NCBI GenBank assembly: GCA_019321725.1
Contig: CM033110.1
Location: forward strand, 22,313,210-22,377,209
Reading direction: 5' to 3'
Source: Paulownia fortunei
Lineage: Eukaryota; Streptophyta; Magnoliopsida; Lamiales; Paulowniaceae
Length of the DNA stretch: 64,000 nt
Of the stretch, positions 32,294-44,362 are shown piece after piece (position 1 is the first letter of the stretch; each line of letters begins with the position of its first letter). Made by a program: the position numbers and the translations under genes. Under the pieces are notes generated by a model that was given only the letters and a program-made list of their open reading frames with translations, made no database searches and had not been told where the DNA came from.

Positions 32294-35200
32294 ATGGAGG
32301 GAGCTGAAGGGAACAGAGAAAAATTCAATCTTTCTGTGCGCATGAACGGGCATTCAAGCGATCTACTGCAGAAATCCATCAAACAAAGCCATTATCCAAA
32401 TGATAATGAACAAGAAGAAGAGGATGAGGAAATAGAGTTGAGTTTGGGGCTTTCATTGAACGGTAGATTTGGAGTGGACCCAACGAGGAAAAAGCTCAAA
32501 CGCTCGTCTTCTATATCAAACTTGGTTTTTACAGTTGGTGTTGTGGATAATGGGAACAGTCACCAAGCGCGTGGGATGGAGTTTGAGAGGTACGCGCCTC
32601 TGGTGAGGACACGCTCCCTTCCGACTGAGACGGAGGAGGAGTGGCGCCGCCGGAAGGAGTTGCAGTCCATGAGGCGCATGGAGGCCAGGAAAAAGAGAAT
32701 GGAAAAGTTGAAGAATGTGAGAGTGCTGAAAGATAAGGAGACCTGTTCTGAAGATGTTAATAATGGGAACGGATTGCATGAAGTTGTTAGTGGAAATGTT
32801 GATGGTCAAAGTCTTGATAATGGGATTCTTCATAGGTTTGAGAATGGGAATGTAATGCCATCATCAAAAGGGTCAATTGGACCATTAAGGAGCGGCTCAT
32901 CTGGAACTTCTGATCTTCTGTGTCACCAAATAGAGGGTATCCAATCTTCTTATCTTTCTTCAATAGCCATTTTTTTTTTTTTTGACCTTGCATGTTCGTG
33001 CTATGCGGTTTGTGCTATTTTAATTTGCCTATGGCGCTTACACTCTTTTACATTTGTGTCTTTATTATCTTGTTGATTCTTTTGGGTTGGATGATAAGGG
33101 ACAGATGATGACACTTGTACTTTCTGATTTTTACATTTGTTCTATTTTGTTGATTCTTTTGGGTTGTGGTGCAAGAAGGCATTGGTGCATCTATAATTTT
33201 CTATCTCTAAGTTGCAGGGTAATTTTGCAATAGAATCTGTTTCCAGCAATTCTTTTTGTGTGCTGATAAATTTCTTTGTGCTTTGCATTTTGTTGGCCGC
33301 TCTAAAACTTATTTAGTGCGACTATGATTGCTGATGGATTGCATGTGCTTGCAATTTATTGAAAAAAAGATTCTTAAATTTATTTACTGTGACTTTAATC
33401 GATCTTCTCGTGCATTCTGATCCATATTTTGATTGGCTACCTTTATTAGTTTCCGCATCGGCGGTTTTGTTAGTTTCTTCTTTTAAGTTTTAATTGAGTG
33501 CTTTCCCTGGTGCACGGGGATTCTTTTGCTACTATCGCCTGGCATAAGTAGTTATCTTGACGGATTTGGTTGTCGTATTAGATTGTGCATTGGAATTTTA
33601 AGTATGTTTTTTAATGTGTAAGTTGTCGTATAAGATTGAGCATTATGATATCTCACTTTAGTAGGCAGACGTCATTTGGACTTGGTCTTCTCATGTAATT
33701 ATGAACCTATTTGAATAGGTTATGTATGGTTCAAGTTTTAGTCAACTATTCTTTATGAGTTTATTTATAGAATATAAATGAGAATTCAGATTCTCCTTTA
33801 TTCCTGATTTTCTCTGGGAGGTCGGAGTGGAAGGGCATTGGGGACTTGATTTTCACGCACATAGTAGAGATAGATGGTGCTTGCATGCTATGAGAATAAT
33901 TTCTTACTTGTGTGTGAAACTGATAGATCTGATAATATAATTCCTTTTTATGTGTTTTTACTTGTGCACACTTTGAGGCAAAATCTCCTTCATTTGATGC
34001 TTTTGTATGCTTTTTTGGGCTGTTATCTGATTAAAAAAAAAGGCTAAAGGTTAGCGAGTGGCAGTAGAGTACGACATTTTGACACTCTGAAGATCTAGTA
34101 TTACGTGCTAGATTTATCACTGCTCTATCCTCTGTTTTAGAATTCAATGAGTTCATAAATAGTAACAAAATATCTATGAGTTTATGAGTGATAATAGAGT
34201 TGGAAATCTACCTATTTCATCAGGGGAAGTAGCAACGATAGATACCATGAAGAATAAAATCATAATTCACTGACTGGTTTTTTCTTGTCAAAGTAGAATC
34301 AACTGCATAAATAGCAATAAACACATGAGGATCTCTCTGAAAGGGATCAGGATCTGAATATGTTGACTCTTTCAATGTTCCTTTTTCTAGTTTCTGGCCA
34401 CAAACTTGTCTTATGATGCATGATCTGTGGACTTGGAGAAATAGTCCATTATTTCATCCGTTATCTTCTTAGTCTCCATATTGATTTTACATTTTCAATT
34501 TTTTGATCATAAATGCGCACGCTGATGTACATGCACCCCATTTCCGCCATGTTAGCGGTTCTCTTTTTAGTTGATTTGTTAGCTCCTTTCCCTCCATTTT
34601 CCAATGGCACTTCAGAGTGCTGGTTGGCAAGCAGCTGGAAATAGGTAGATTGTGTTTTGTCTTAAAAGCTATTGATGGATATGATACAAACTTGAACTGT
34701 ATAAATTATGGTGCTCGTTCAAGTCACAGGTTCCTGAATATGGTTTTTGTAATCACAGCTGTGTGTGTACAATATAAAAGTGCTGGCATGATAAATTTCT
34801 AGATTATTGTTGATTTTTCCCAAGCTGCTAATAACTGAGATAACAGTCAGCATGTATTACATAGCTTATAGTAGCCATTTTTTTACGTGTGTGTGGGAGT
34901 GAGTACTGAACCAAGTTTCATATTTTGCAAAGGGCTTATTACTGGAAATAAAACATATTATCTCCTTTCTCATGTACTGTGTCTTTTAACAGGAGCAAAA
35001 CAAAATGCTGAGGTCCCACCTTCCAGCCTGCAGTGTTCACAAGAGAAGGGTGAGCAGGAACCTGCAAGCAGAGCTGCTGAAAGGAATGTAAAGGGGGCTA
35101 GCAAATTGCTTAAGAATGCAATGCTTGATATGCCCTATGTCACCACCAAGGGAGGTGGAACTAATGGTCACAAGATAGAGGGATTCTTGTACAGATACAG

Positions 35201-35339
35201 GAAGGGGGAGGAAGTTAGAATTGTCTGCGTTTGCCATGGCATGTTTCTTACGCCAGCAGAATTTGTCAAGCATGGTGGTGGTGGTGATGTGGAGCACCCA
35301 TTGAAGCACATAGTAGTTAACCCTTTTCCTCTCCTATAG
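32294..35339 (+). CDS. Ninja-family protein (AFP-type, JAZ/ABI5 interactor)
   Basis: Two coding exons, 32294-32936 and 34993-35339 (GAGG/GTATCC ... AACAG/GAGC), 329 aa. Three family regions are visible. An N-terminal EAR repression motif [13 protein letters not shown] (about residue 50) recruits TOPLESS. A basic B domain follows ([20 protein letters not shown], then [18 protein letters not shown]). The C-terminal C domain ([47 protein letters not shown]) contacts JAZ proteins or ABI5. It acts in the nucleus as an adaptor repressor in jasmonate and abscisic acid signalling. GRFGVDP next to the EAR motif favours the AFP branch over NINJA itself. The start is the first ATG of the frame. It is tail-to-tail with the RPK2-like gene, and its last exon was copied to 21652-21998. 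Confidence 0.93.
32937..34992 (+). other. Intron of the Ninja-family gene
   Basis: A single 2.06-kb phase-1 intron. No coding sequence or transposon ends recognised. Its last few dozen bases are copied at about 21610-21651 with the duplicated exon. Confidence 0.75.
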
Positions 35340-38125
35340 TTGCAACTCTTTTTTAGTCCCTGTGCCAATCCTTAATGGAAGGGTTAACTGCAAACTCTAG
35401 CTTTAGTTTCAGGATGTTAAGTTTTGTCCTTAGTGTAGTTGATGAAAGAAGAAGAAATGTTCATAAGAAGCATTGACGACATTGTGAATTTGTAGTTTTT
35501 ATTGTTTAGGCTTTTCATATATTGTTTGTTTGAGTGGTCTGCTGTTTACCAGTAAAACAATTTGCTCATATCTAAATGCTAACAAAAGAATTTGCTCTCG
35601 CGCGCACACACACACACGCCCATATATATATATATATATATATATTGTTACATATACATATATGCTTGTGCGTTTTCTCATATCTTTAGTGCAGGCAAAA
35701 TTGTAAAATTTTACTGTCTTCGCCTAGCGCAAGGTACGACAGGTTTCTGGCATTGACACCCTGAATATATTTATGTCCACAGTTGGGTGTGTGTGACTGT
35801 GCAGTCGGGTGTGTCTGGCTGAATGGTCCTTTCGTTCTTGGTGATGATGATCTTTAGTTCTTAGTGATGAAAAAAAGGCGTAAAGAATGCGAAATATAGT
35901 GATATCTGGTACATACCATCATTCTTTTGTCTGACTCTCTTGCATTAGAAGCACATTGCATTCTGGATGCACGAGAGATGCCCAAAGGGGTGCACGAAAA
36001 GATGCGCAAAAAAGGTCCACGCATATGAAAAAAGGACAGAGGAGAGAAGATGCACTTTACTGGTAATTGCTCATAATTTTGGGATTGATCACAAAAAAAC
36101 GAATTACCAAAGCCAAACACAGTTAGAGATGAATTTATTCACTCAAAAAAACTGCTAATAAAAGTGCATCTAATGATTATTCGGTGCTTCATCCGTAAAG
36201 GAAGGTCACATCCACATAAATATCAGAAGTTGTATATCCGTAAATGACATGCATGTTTAATTTGTTTGTCAGAGAAACTCTGCCATCATGTTTCCAGGAA
36301 GCCATAGTTTCTGCTGAAAGTGGAGTATGCCTGTGTGAAAGATCAGTCTGAGCTTAGTGAAAGAATTGATTCTTGTCGTCCCATACCTTTGTTAGATTTG
36401 TTGAATATTAACTTTCAGATTCAATGGCAGTCGGATTTTATTCACAAGCATAGCCTGAGGATGCTGTGTTGCCATGATAATGCAGATCATACAACTTTGG
36501 AGGTGATTCCCTATTCTCTATCCCTTCTGAAGAGTTAAAAATCATGCATACAACTTCTCTTTGAAGCAATAAAAACTCAAGCAACCAATCTAAAGGAATG
36601 TACACGTATTAATAATACAAGACGGACAGGGCGACACAAGTACCTGCAACTAATATTTCAGGAGAACAAAGGTGACAATGAAGGTTATTAGGAGATTTAC
36701 ATCCATCTGAAAAGGAAACATAGCAGGGAAGAAATGAATCAGCCTTTAGATTGGCCACAATGAGCTTTCGGGGAAAATTGTGGAGGTTCCATGCCTGTGT
36801 TAAGATGCTTAACAAAAATGTATACATTTTTTTGTAGAAGTGATAGCCTCTGTTTCTCTGTTCATGCGAGTCAATCCTAAAGGAAACTTTTTCGCAAAAT
36901 GCCTATTCTTTGTTATTATTTTGACAACAAATAGAAATGAGATACAAGTATATGACGTGCGAAACAAATATCTGCATTCTTCTGCAGGACATTAGTAATC
37001 CCCCCTAATCTAGGAAATTGCATGTAAAAAATGGGGGCAAAACTACACTACAATTTACAAGCAGCTACGATTCAAGACTAACGAAAGCCTAAGAAGACAC
37101 CCAAAAGCACTTTTCCCGTAAAAGTGCAGGGTCACAAATTGCCGTTGGGCTTACCTTTCTATGGATTGCTATGTCAATCAAATGATTTCTCTGTTTAGCT
37201 AACAAGATGGAGGTTGAAGTTGTTTTAGCCGTCTGACCACCTGCTTCATTGTTGGCCTGGTGGAAAGAGAGTCAACTGTACATACCACAGCCAAGTGTAA
37301 TACTTCAACCAAATCATCATGTGGGCCCGCATCCCACAACCCAGCAGTAAAGAACTCCTTGGCACGGCCTTGCCGCAAGAGCATGCATGCCCAAGCTACG
37401 ATGTTGAAACCATTTCCATAGGAAGAAAAGGAGGGATCCAGTGCTTTCTTGTCAGAAATCAACTCAAGCAACACAACCCCATAGCTATAAACATCAGCCT
37501 TGTCAGAGACACGGCAAGTCATTGCATATTCTGGAGCAACGTATCCAAAAGTTCCTGCCACACCAGTCGTGGCATGAGTTTCTGAAGTTCCAAGAAGCCT
37601 AGCTAGTCCAAAATCAGAGAGATATGCATTGTAGTCCTCATCCAACAATATATTGCTAGGCTTCACATCGCGATGGAGAACACGCGGCACACACTGATCA
37701 TGTAGATAGGCAAGTGCACGTGAAATGTCCAGGGCAATCTTGTGCAGTATCCTCCAATCAACAGCTCTAGTGGACCTTTCCTGTATAAACTTTTCCAGGT
37801 TGCCACCCGGTAAATAATTATATATAAGAAACATCTCAGTTTCACTGGCATGATACCCTATCAAAGTCACAAGGTTCTGATGGCGAAGTCTGCCCAGGGT
37901 TTTAATTTCTGCATCAAATTGTTGAACACCTTGGAAACGTCCAACTGCAAGCCGTTTTATGGCCACTAGGACACCTGGAGCAATCTCTGCCTTGTATGTT
38001 GCCCCAAAACCGCCACTGCCAATGCAGTTGCTTGCATTAAAACTCCCCGTAGCACGCACCACATTCTCAAATGTTAGTGCAACCCCAATGTCCATAAAAA
38101 CAATAACTTCCTTCCTAGCAGTTCC
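34958..38125. repeat. Source block of the Ninja-RPK2 segmental duplication
   Basis: This is the parental copy of the block at 21610-24585: end of Ninja intron, Ninja last exon, convergent intergenic sequence, RPK2 3' flank and RPK2 kinase half. It is taken as the source because both genes are complete only here. Confidence 0.8.
35340..37198. other. Convergent intergenic region between Ninja and RPK2
   Basis: Holds both 3' UTRs. Includes an AC/TA microsatellite stretch (about 35600-35645) absent from the duplicate at 21999-23662. The part from about 36225 occurs three times in the window. No gene recognised. Confidence 0.6.
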
Positions 38126-40612
38126 ACTTACTCTGGACCTTGGTTTCCACTTTCTGGTGTAAAAGAAAAGGACAATGAGAGCAAGAAGAACTGATACAAT
38201 GGCCGCTGCAGATGTTATAGATGCAATCTCAATTGAGTTGAAGCCACCATTCCCTCTTTTTTGGCTTGGAGTTGATGATGGAGAAGAAGCATCATTTTGT
38301 GTATCCCCTATTCTTCCCTGTTGATCAGTAGAAGGCGAAGAGGAAGAGACCATAGGGCAATGAAGAGAAGGATTCCCGAGAAAGCTATCGCATTTGATCA
38401 TACTATTGTTCAGAGGCAATGGTCCAGACAAATAATTGAAGGACACATTAAACGCTGACAGAGTGGATAAGTTTGCCAAGCCAGGGGGAAGCTGCCCAAA
38501 TAGCTTATTATTGTTCAGGAGAAGGACCTTCAGGTTCCTCAAATTTGCAACATCTTTTGGAATTTCACCAGATAGTGAGTTAGAAGAAAGTTCAAGAACT
38601 TCCAGAGAGTATAGCTGCCCCAAGCTCGCAGGGATTGAACCATTTAGGTTATTTCCAGCCAAAGAAAGACATTTGAGATCCTTTATCTGGCCAATGCTGC
38701 TAGGAATTGAACCTTGAAAAGGGTTCCAGCTTAAATTAAGAACAAGAAGTGAAACCAAGTCACCAATGCTGGGAGGAAGACTCCCAGCAATTTGATTACT
38801 GGAAGCATCTAGGAGTATCAGAGTCTTGCACATTGTGGCAATATCTGTTGGAACTTGACCAAATAACCCATTATTTGTGACATTAACTATTATACCTCTA
38901 GCCTGATCACACTTCTCAAAGAAAGCTCCAGCAAGGTTTCCAGTAAGCCTGTTTCTGCCAGCAAGAAATGCATAAACTGTTTGCTTTCCTAATCTTTCGG
39001 ATGCAACAGGCATTGACTGCAGGGGGCCACTAAGATTGTTAGAACCAAAATTATGCACTACTGAGAAACTACCACCATCTCCATAAAATGGAAAAGAGGT
39101 TTCAATCTGAGTTCTATATCCAAAATATGTTATATATGCAGATGAAGGATCATAAGGATCTAAGGAATCCCCATGCATGGATTGGATAGGAGCACAAGCT
39201 TCGTAGTTAAATTTGGGAATAGAACCTGACAGATAGTTCCCACTGACATCAAACAGACTCATACAAGGAACAGGAATTTTGTCAATGATCTCCCCACTAA
39301 GTATGTTTGAGCTCAAATCAAGAAAACGCAGCTTCCTGCAGTAGCTAAACCCCTCGGAGATTTGTCCAGAGAAATAGTTCTGAGCCAAATTCAACATCTC
39401 CAAGTTGTTGCAGGAGCCCCAACTAGCAGGGAAATTTCCTTTTAGAGTTGCTCTAGGAGCCCACAGCATCCTCAAGCTCGAGAGGCGAGTAATTCCTGTT
39501 GGGATTGTACCTTCATAAAAATTGTACTCATCAGTAGTAAATGCGAACTTTTCCACTGAATAACCACCTCCTAAACTTGAAACATTTGGAAGAGGATCCC
39601 ATAAGTTTGACAAGACAAGGACAGATAACTTTGTACAATTACCAAGCTCAGATGGTATAGGACCACCAAAATTGTTCCTTGACACATCCAGCACTTCCAG
39701 CTGATTCAACTGACCAAGTTCACTTGGAATAACCTCCTCCAACATATTAGAGTACAGAAGAAGGGTCTTCAACCCTCTGCAGTTCCCAATAGTATTTGGA
39801 ATACCATCAGCCAAGTAATTACCTGAAAGATCCAAATGCTCGAGCTTCCCACAATTATCCCCCATCTCAATTGGTATTGATCCACTGAGTAGATTAAACG
39901 ACAAGTAAAGCCCCCTCAAATCTCTAAACCCACCAAGGAACCCTGGAATTGATCCATTAACTTGGTTCCCAGCTAAATTCAGAATTTGAAGCCCCACACA
40001 ATTCGATAATGAACTTGGTATTCCCCCATAAATCTCATTGAATCCCAAGTTAAGAACTTTCAAGCTCTTCAACCCACTGAACTGAGTAGGCAAGGAGCCG
40101 GAAATCAAATTCCCTTCCAGGTCAAGAACCTCAAGCTTTTCCATTCCCCAAATTTCTAGAGGAAGTTGACCACTTAATTCATTGAACGGCAGTGATAAAA
40201 TCTTGAGTTCAGTAAGTTTAGCAACAGCCACGGGCAGTTTACCCAAGACTTTAACTTTACTATCGCTGCCTAAACAAGGCCTCCTAATTCCAAACCCATA
40301 TAGTGGAAATTGAGCAATTCTAGCACAAGACAAAGAATTACCTCCACCACTGATATTCAAGGCTATGACCCGAGAACCTGAATCACAAGAAACCCCGGCC
40401 CACGAGCAGTGATCCGGGCTTTTCAAATTCCAGCTGCTCAGCACTCCGTAAGGGTCTGACAGTGACTCCTTGAACTCCAAGAGAGCAGATTTATCCAAAT
40501 CGGACGCACAAATTGCGTCGTGTTGAGCTGAAAACAAAACAAAAATGAAAATCAAGAGCTTCAACGGCTTGTGAAGGTGGTGCCATTTCATGATAAGAGA
40601 AAAACGACCCAT
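37199..40612 (-). CDS. RPK2: LRR receptor-like kinase RPK2/TOAD2-type
   Basis: A single-exon gene of 1137 aa from the [10 protein letters not shown] start. The frame runs 27 codons further up to an ATG at 40693, but that extension is charged and would bury the signal peptide, so I prefer the inner start. Signal peptide to about residue 34; LRR cap [13 protein letters not shown]...CSWAGVSC; about 20 leucine-rich repeats (LDLSGNxL, GxIP type) with an irregular island near 450-520; transmembrane segment at about 790-815; Ser/Thr kinase with [20 protein letters not shown] (N987), DFG (D1000) and APE, all intact. The RPK2 family acts at the plasma membrane in embryo and anther patterning and in CLAVATA-type meristem signalling. 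Its kinase half and 3' flank were copied to 21610-24585 and became the second kinase of the chimera. Confidence 0.92.
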   Translation of the reverse strand: MGRFSLIMKWHHLHKPLKLLIFIFVLFSAQHDAICASDLDKSALLEFKESLSDPYGVLSSWNLKSPDHCSWAGVSCDSGSRVIALNISGGGNSLSCARIAQFPLYGFGIRRPCLGSDSKVKVLGKLPVAVAKLTELKILSLPFNELSGQLPLEIWGMEKLEVLDLEGNLISGSLPTQFSGLKSLKVLNLGFNEIYGGIPSSLSNCVGLQILNLAGNQVNGSIPGFLGGFRDLRGLYLSFNLLSGSIPIEMGDNCGKLEHLDLSGNYLADGIPNTIGNCRGLKTLLLYSNMLEEVIPSELGQLNQLEVLDVSRNNFGGPIPSELGNCTKLSVLVLSNLWDPLPNVSSLGGGYSVEKFAFTTDEYNFYEGTIPTGITRLSSLRMLWAPRATLKGNFPASWGSCNNLEMLNLAQNYFSGQISEGFSYCRKLRFLDLSSNILSGEIIDKIPVPCMSLFDVSGNYLSGSIPKFNYEACAPIQSMHGDSLDPYDPSSAYITYFGYRTQIETSFPFYGDGGSFSVVHNFGSNNLSGPLQSMPVASERLGKQTVYAFLAGRNRLTGNLAGAFFEKCDQARGIIVNVTNNGLFGQVPTDIATMCKTLILLDASSNQIAGSLPPSIGDLVSLLVLNLSWNPFQGSIPSSIGQIKDLKCLSLAGNNLNGSIPASLGQLYSLEVLELSSNSLSGEIPKDVANLRNLKVLLLNNNKLFGQLPPGLANLSTLSAFNVSFNYLSGPLPLNNSMIKCDSFLGNPSLHCPMVSSSSPSTDQQGRIGDTQNDASSPSSTPSQKRGNGGFNSIEIASITSAAAIVSVLLALIVLFFYTRKWKPRSRVSGTARKEVIVFMDIGVALTFENVVRATGSFNASNCIGSGGFGATYKAEIAPGVLVAIKRLAVGRFQGVQQFDAEIKTLGRLRHQNLVTLIGYHASETEMFLIYNYLPGGNLEKFIQERSTRAVDWRILHKIALDISRALAYLHDQCVPRVLHRDVKPSNILLDEDYNAYLSDFGLARLLGTSETHATTGVAGTFGYVAPEYAMTCRVSDKADVYSYGVVLLELISDKKALDPSFSSYGNGFNIVAWACMLLRQGRAKEFFTAGLWDAGPHDDLVEVLHLAVVCTVDSLSTRPTMKQVVRRLKQLQPPSC

Positions 40613-40778
40613 TACTGAAGCCCGGAAAGGGTCCTCAAAAAGCCCGAGTAAAGCCCGGACCCCTTCTTGTCTTCCCCTCTCTTGAACGAGCATAAAAACC
40701 CTAACCCAGATTTTGTGGTTTGCTTTTGCTTTCTTTTTTATTTATTTATTATACTTGTGAATGTAAAACGGAGTCTAC

Positions 40779-40783
<5 letters not shown>

Positions 40784-40814
<31 letters not shown>
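40784..40814 (-). repeat. (CT)n tract in the RPK2-like 5' leader
   Basis: About 15 AG units on the plus strand, hence CT on the sense strand, roughly 170-200 bp before the chosen ATG. Likely 5' UTR or core promoter pyrimidine patch. Confidence 0.75.
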
Positions 40815-40818
<4 letters not shown>

Positions 40819-42357
40819 AGGAGGAACAGTGGCTGTTTCTTTGTTTGTTCTTTGAGAAAACGCGTTGCTGCTCGCATTACAAGTTTTCTTTGTCTTGGCC
40901 TTCTGTTTTCTTTTCCTTCGTTTTTTTTATTGTGGGGACTTACCATCTTAAATTCCACACAATTTTTGGTCTTAAGCTGGACTAGTAATAAGGCTACAAA
41001 TAGTAATCGAGACTCATTATTCCTCGTCACCAGTCTTCCTGTTTTTCTCTTGAAAACTACTATTTTTAAAAACAATCTTAAAAAGTTGAAAACTTGAAAT
41101 AATATGCTCCGATTTTTATCACACATCACCACTTAATTTTCTAATTTTCTACATATAACTAGTTATATTTCATCTTAGGATTTATTTTCTAAAATTTCAA
41201 GCATCACTAATTTACTTTACTTTAACTTTCTCTTATAACATTCTTTTCTTATTGATATATATATATATAGAAACAATGTATAATGCGCTAAGTGTATAAA
41301 TAATTATTAAATATTTTATTTTATAAAAAATAAAAAAATTTAAAAAATAAATTATTGTACCTATAAATGTACACTAAATGTATTACTTACATATAATTAC
41401 CTACTTATGGAGTAGCACAAAGTAACCATTTGATGATTATCACTTAAAACTAATACATGAATTACATAAAAATCTTAATTTCTTTGCTAAAAACATTAAG
41501 GTCCAACTAGGGAAACAGGTAAATTTTCCATTTTCCTTTTTAATTTTTTTATTTTTGCGGGACAAATTATTGCCCTTCTGTTTCTTTATTTATTTTTGGG
41601 GGTGGATGAGTGATGGTGGGGCTCAACCTAGGATGGGGATTGGGGACCATACCGCCGGTCAATAAATGCATCTTCCCGTCAATGGAATCGGAGGAGCCAT
41701 GGCCCAAACCCTAGACCTTACTAGGCTTAACTGGTTGTTTGGGCTCCTTTTTGATTTTGATGGGCTCAATTATTTTCTTTTGAAGTTGACATGTGGAGTG
41801 GTCTAGGGACCCATTAACCTATTAGGGTGTGTTTGGTGTGGGGGAAGAAAAGTGGAAAAAGTGGAAAGGTCTTAAATATTGAAATTGCCATTCCTAAGTT
41901 TGAGAAAAGCTACTTTTCTTTTCTTTTTTCTTATTTTTTTTTTAGTATTTTTTGTTTGGCCTGTGATGAAAAATTTGGTACAATTCATTTAGTTGAGATC
42001 TTCTATTTGGTATTTTATATTATATTAAACATTATAAATTTATTTTTTAAAATATATATTTTACATTAATCATGTACACCTTGTGGAAATATATAGTACG
42101 AAATATAAAATTAAGATAGAAAATTCACTTCATCACTTTTTGGCCTTTCCATTTCTCATCCTCAATTTCACCCATCCTGTCAATTGTCATGCATAGCACA
42201 ACAAAGTTGACAATTTAGTAACACTACCACCGAAATAGATTTCTTTGTGTGGACTTGAAATGAAAAAGTAAAATTGTTGAAAATTATTTCACCGACATTT
42301 TCTTTTTTAATAAAATAAGCACCTATTCAGAAATTATGCATATTAGTACGACCAAAA

Positions 42358-42397
<40 letters not shown>

Positions 42398-44362
42398 AAT
42401 AGACGGATAACATAATAAGTGTACTTGTTCTAGTATTTTAAAAAGTGTAAAGTTTTCACAAAACATGGGGATTGATTTTCTTGGATAGCAATAAGGGCAG
42501 AGACGGAGCCTTGGTGCCCCCCCTCAAGATTTCAAATTAGTATTAATCATATATATAAAATTAATAAATTTTAAAATTTTGTTCCTCTACAAAATTAAAA
42601 TTATTTGTTTATTTATTATTATTGAAAAAAATAAATTTTGCCCCTTCAATTTCTATTTTTTGGCTTAGAAAGGCTAAAAACAAGGACATATTCCAATGTC
42701 CTAGTTGGAGGATTGTATCAAAATCTACCCCAACTATTTGAATTTATCATTGATAGAAGCTGATGTAGAGACTTCAAATTGGACAACCACAACTAATCAA
42801 AACCATACTTATATTACACAGTAGAATACTTATGTGCTTTGCATAAACAGAACAAACAGATAATGTCTGATCCTGTCAAAGCTTTACAACCACCTTTGAA
42901 ACTGCTTGTCCCATTCATTTATAGATCAGTATCTAATAAGCTGGTGGTTGATTATTTAATGACAAAGGCACATGGGGCAAACTCCAAAGCTAAATTAAAC
43001 CAAGGACAAGATATTTCTGAGTTTATTTTTCTGGGGGAAATGTTCCAAAGCTTGTTTTTAAAAGCCTAAACATGCCCCTGTCCCCTGGCAGTTCTTATGT
43101 TAAAGATAGTGTGTGAAAACTATGTCAGCCTCTGCAGCCATTTGTAATTATTTCTTGATTGTAGACCAGTGTATGAACAGTGATAATCTAATCACAAGAA
43201 TATAAGACATGGAGGAGAAAAATATATGGACCAATCCTGAAATTTATATGAAAAACAATTATGTATAACTCACTTCCTGTAAGTGACTGTCTCAGGGATC
43301 AATGCTGATAAATGCAGTAGCATATCAGCAGCTCCAAATGATTTGAACAAAAGAGCTTTGAAGGTTGACACTAAATGTTCATATAATCAACTGTTTAAAT
43401 GGATTTCAAAGAGCTACAAGGTTTAAATCTGATCATTTGGCACTATATTGTTGGGTAATATGATATATCAAGCAAGAAATATGTATCTGACATATCACAG
43501 GGGAATCAATAGTTTAGATAAGGCAACAACAATTTCTGAACAAGAGTTCAATCATATTGCTCTCAGATTGAGAGAGAGAGGGAGATTTTCTAATAAGAGT
43601 GCCTTTTGCTTTGATTCTAACAACTTCCTTTCTGTTCTGTCATATGATTGAACCCTTCAAAAAACAGAATTCCCTTGCTCAGCTTGTTTCCAAAAACTCA
43701 TCCCAAATACAAAGAGGTGGATTCTTCTGTCAGTAACAATCATGTGCATGCTTCCAATGATTCATTCAAAATAAAAAGAGTAGTGAGAGAGTTTGCACTG
43801 TTTGAAGTAAATCAGATTCTGTGAACATTGCCATTAACTGTCCCTTTGTAATGTTAAATAAAGCTAAGAAATGGATCCTGTGATTCGTCAAGCTCCAATA
43901 AATAATTCTGAAAGATATAGTGCAATCAGCGCCATGTGATACAGTGAATATACATGATGACAGACAAATTTTCTTATATGGCGATACATGCTTGAGTTTT
44001 TCATTCTTATATCTGGATCATCACAGGAGCTTCAAGACATAAAATTTTTGTTTATCATCCCTGCTTGCTTCCTAGAAATTCAAGAGCAACTACGCCCGAG
44101 TCCCTGATTAAGTAGTCACGCCAAGTGAACAAAGTTACGATATATACTGCATAAGAAACTATTATGGGGAGCATTATCAGGCTCAGGACTTGAAGCCTCC
44201 CTTTTTTTACAAGAACAATGACTGCAACATAGAACTTTTCCTCCTAAGCTAGACCCCCTAGTTTAATGATGCTAAGCTAGCAGGCAATTCAATGAAGCTA
44301 AGCAGGTCATAAAAAAGGGGCAAATAGTAAATGACTAAATAGCAATAGTGAGAAATATAATC
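40815..44362. other. Intergenic region between RPK2 and the Ser-rich gene
   Basis: No gene recognised. Left part contains the RPK2 promoter. A GTGTGTTTGGT-type transposon end is suggested near 41826, with a weak partner near 42177. A GAAA microsatellite lies at 42355-42399. From about 43000 onward the composition is more balanced and may be 3' UTR of the Ser-rich gene. Confidence 0.45.
42355..42399. repeat. (GAAA)n microsatellite
   Basis: About eleven GAAA units, nearly perfect, in non-coding sequence. Confidence 0.9.

Noticed and set aside
40613..40693. 27-codon N-terminal extension of the RPK2-like protein
   Set aside because: Charged leader that would precede an otherwise good signal peptide; the inner [10 protein letters not shown] start fits secretion and the family better.
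40749..41132. Open frames on both strands over the CT/GA repeat near RPK2
   Set aside because: They encode SLSLSL or RERERE from the microsatellite and lie in the RPK2 leader and promoter.
41826..42177. MITE suggested by gggtgtgtttggtgtggg
   Set aside because: The supposed right end (rev. comp. GGGTGAAATTGAGGATG) matches only loosely and no target duplication is convincing.
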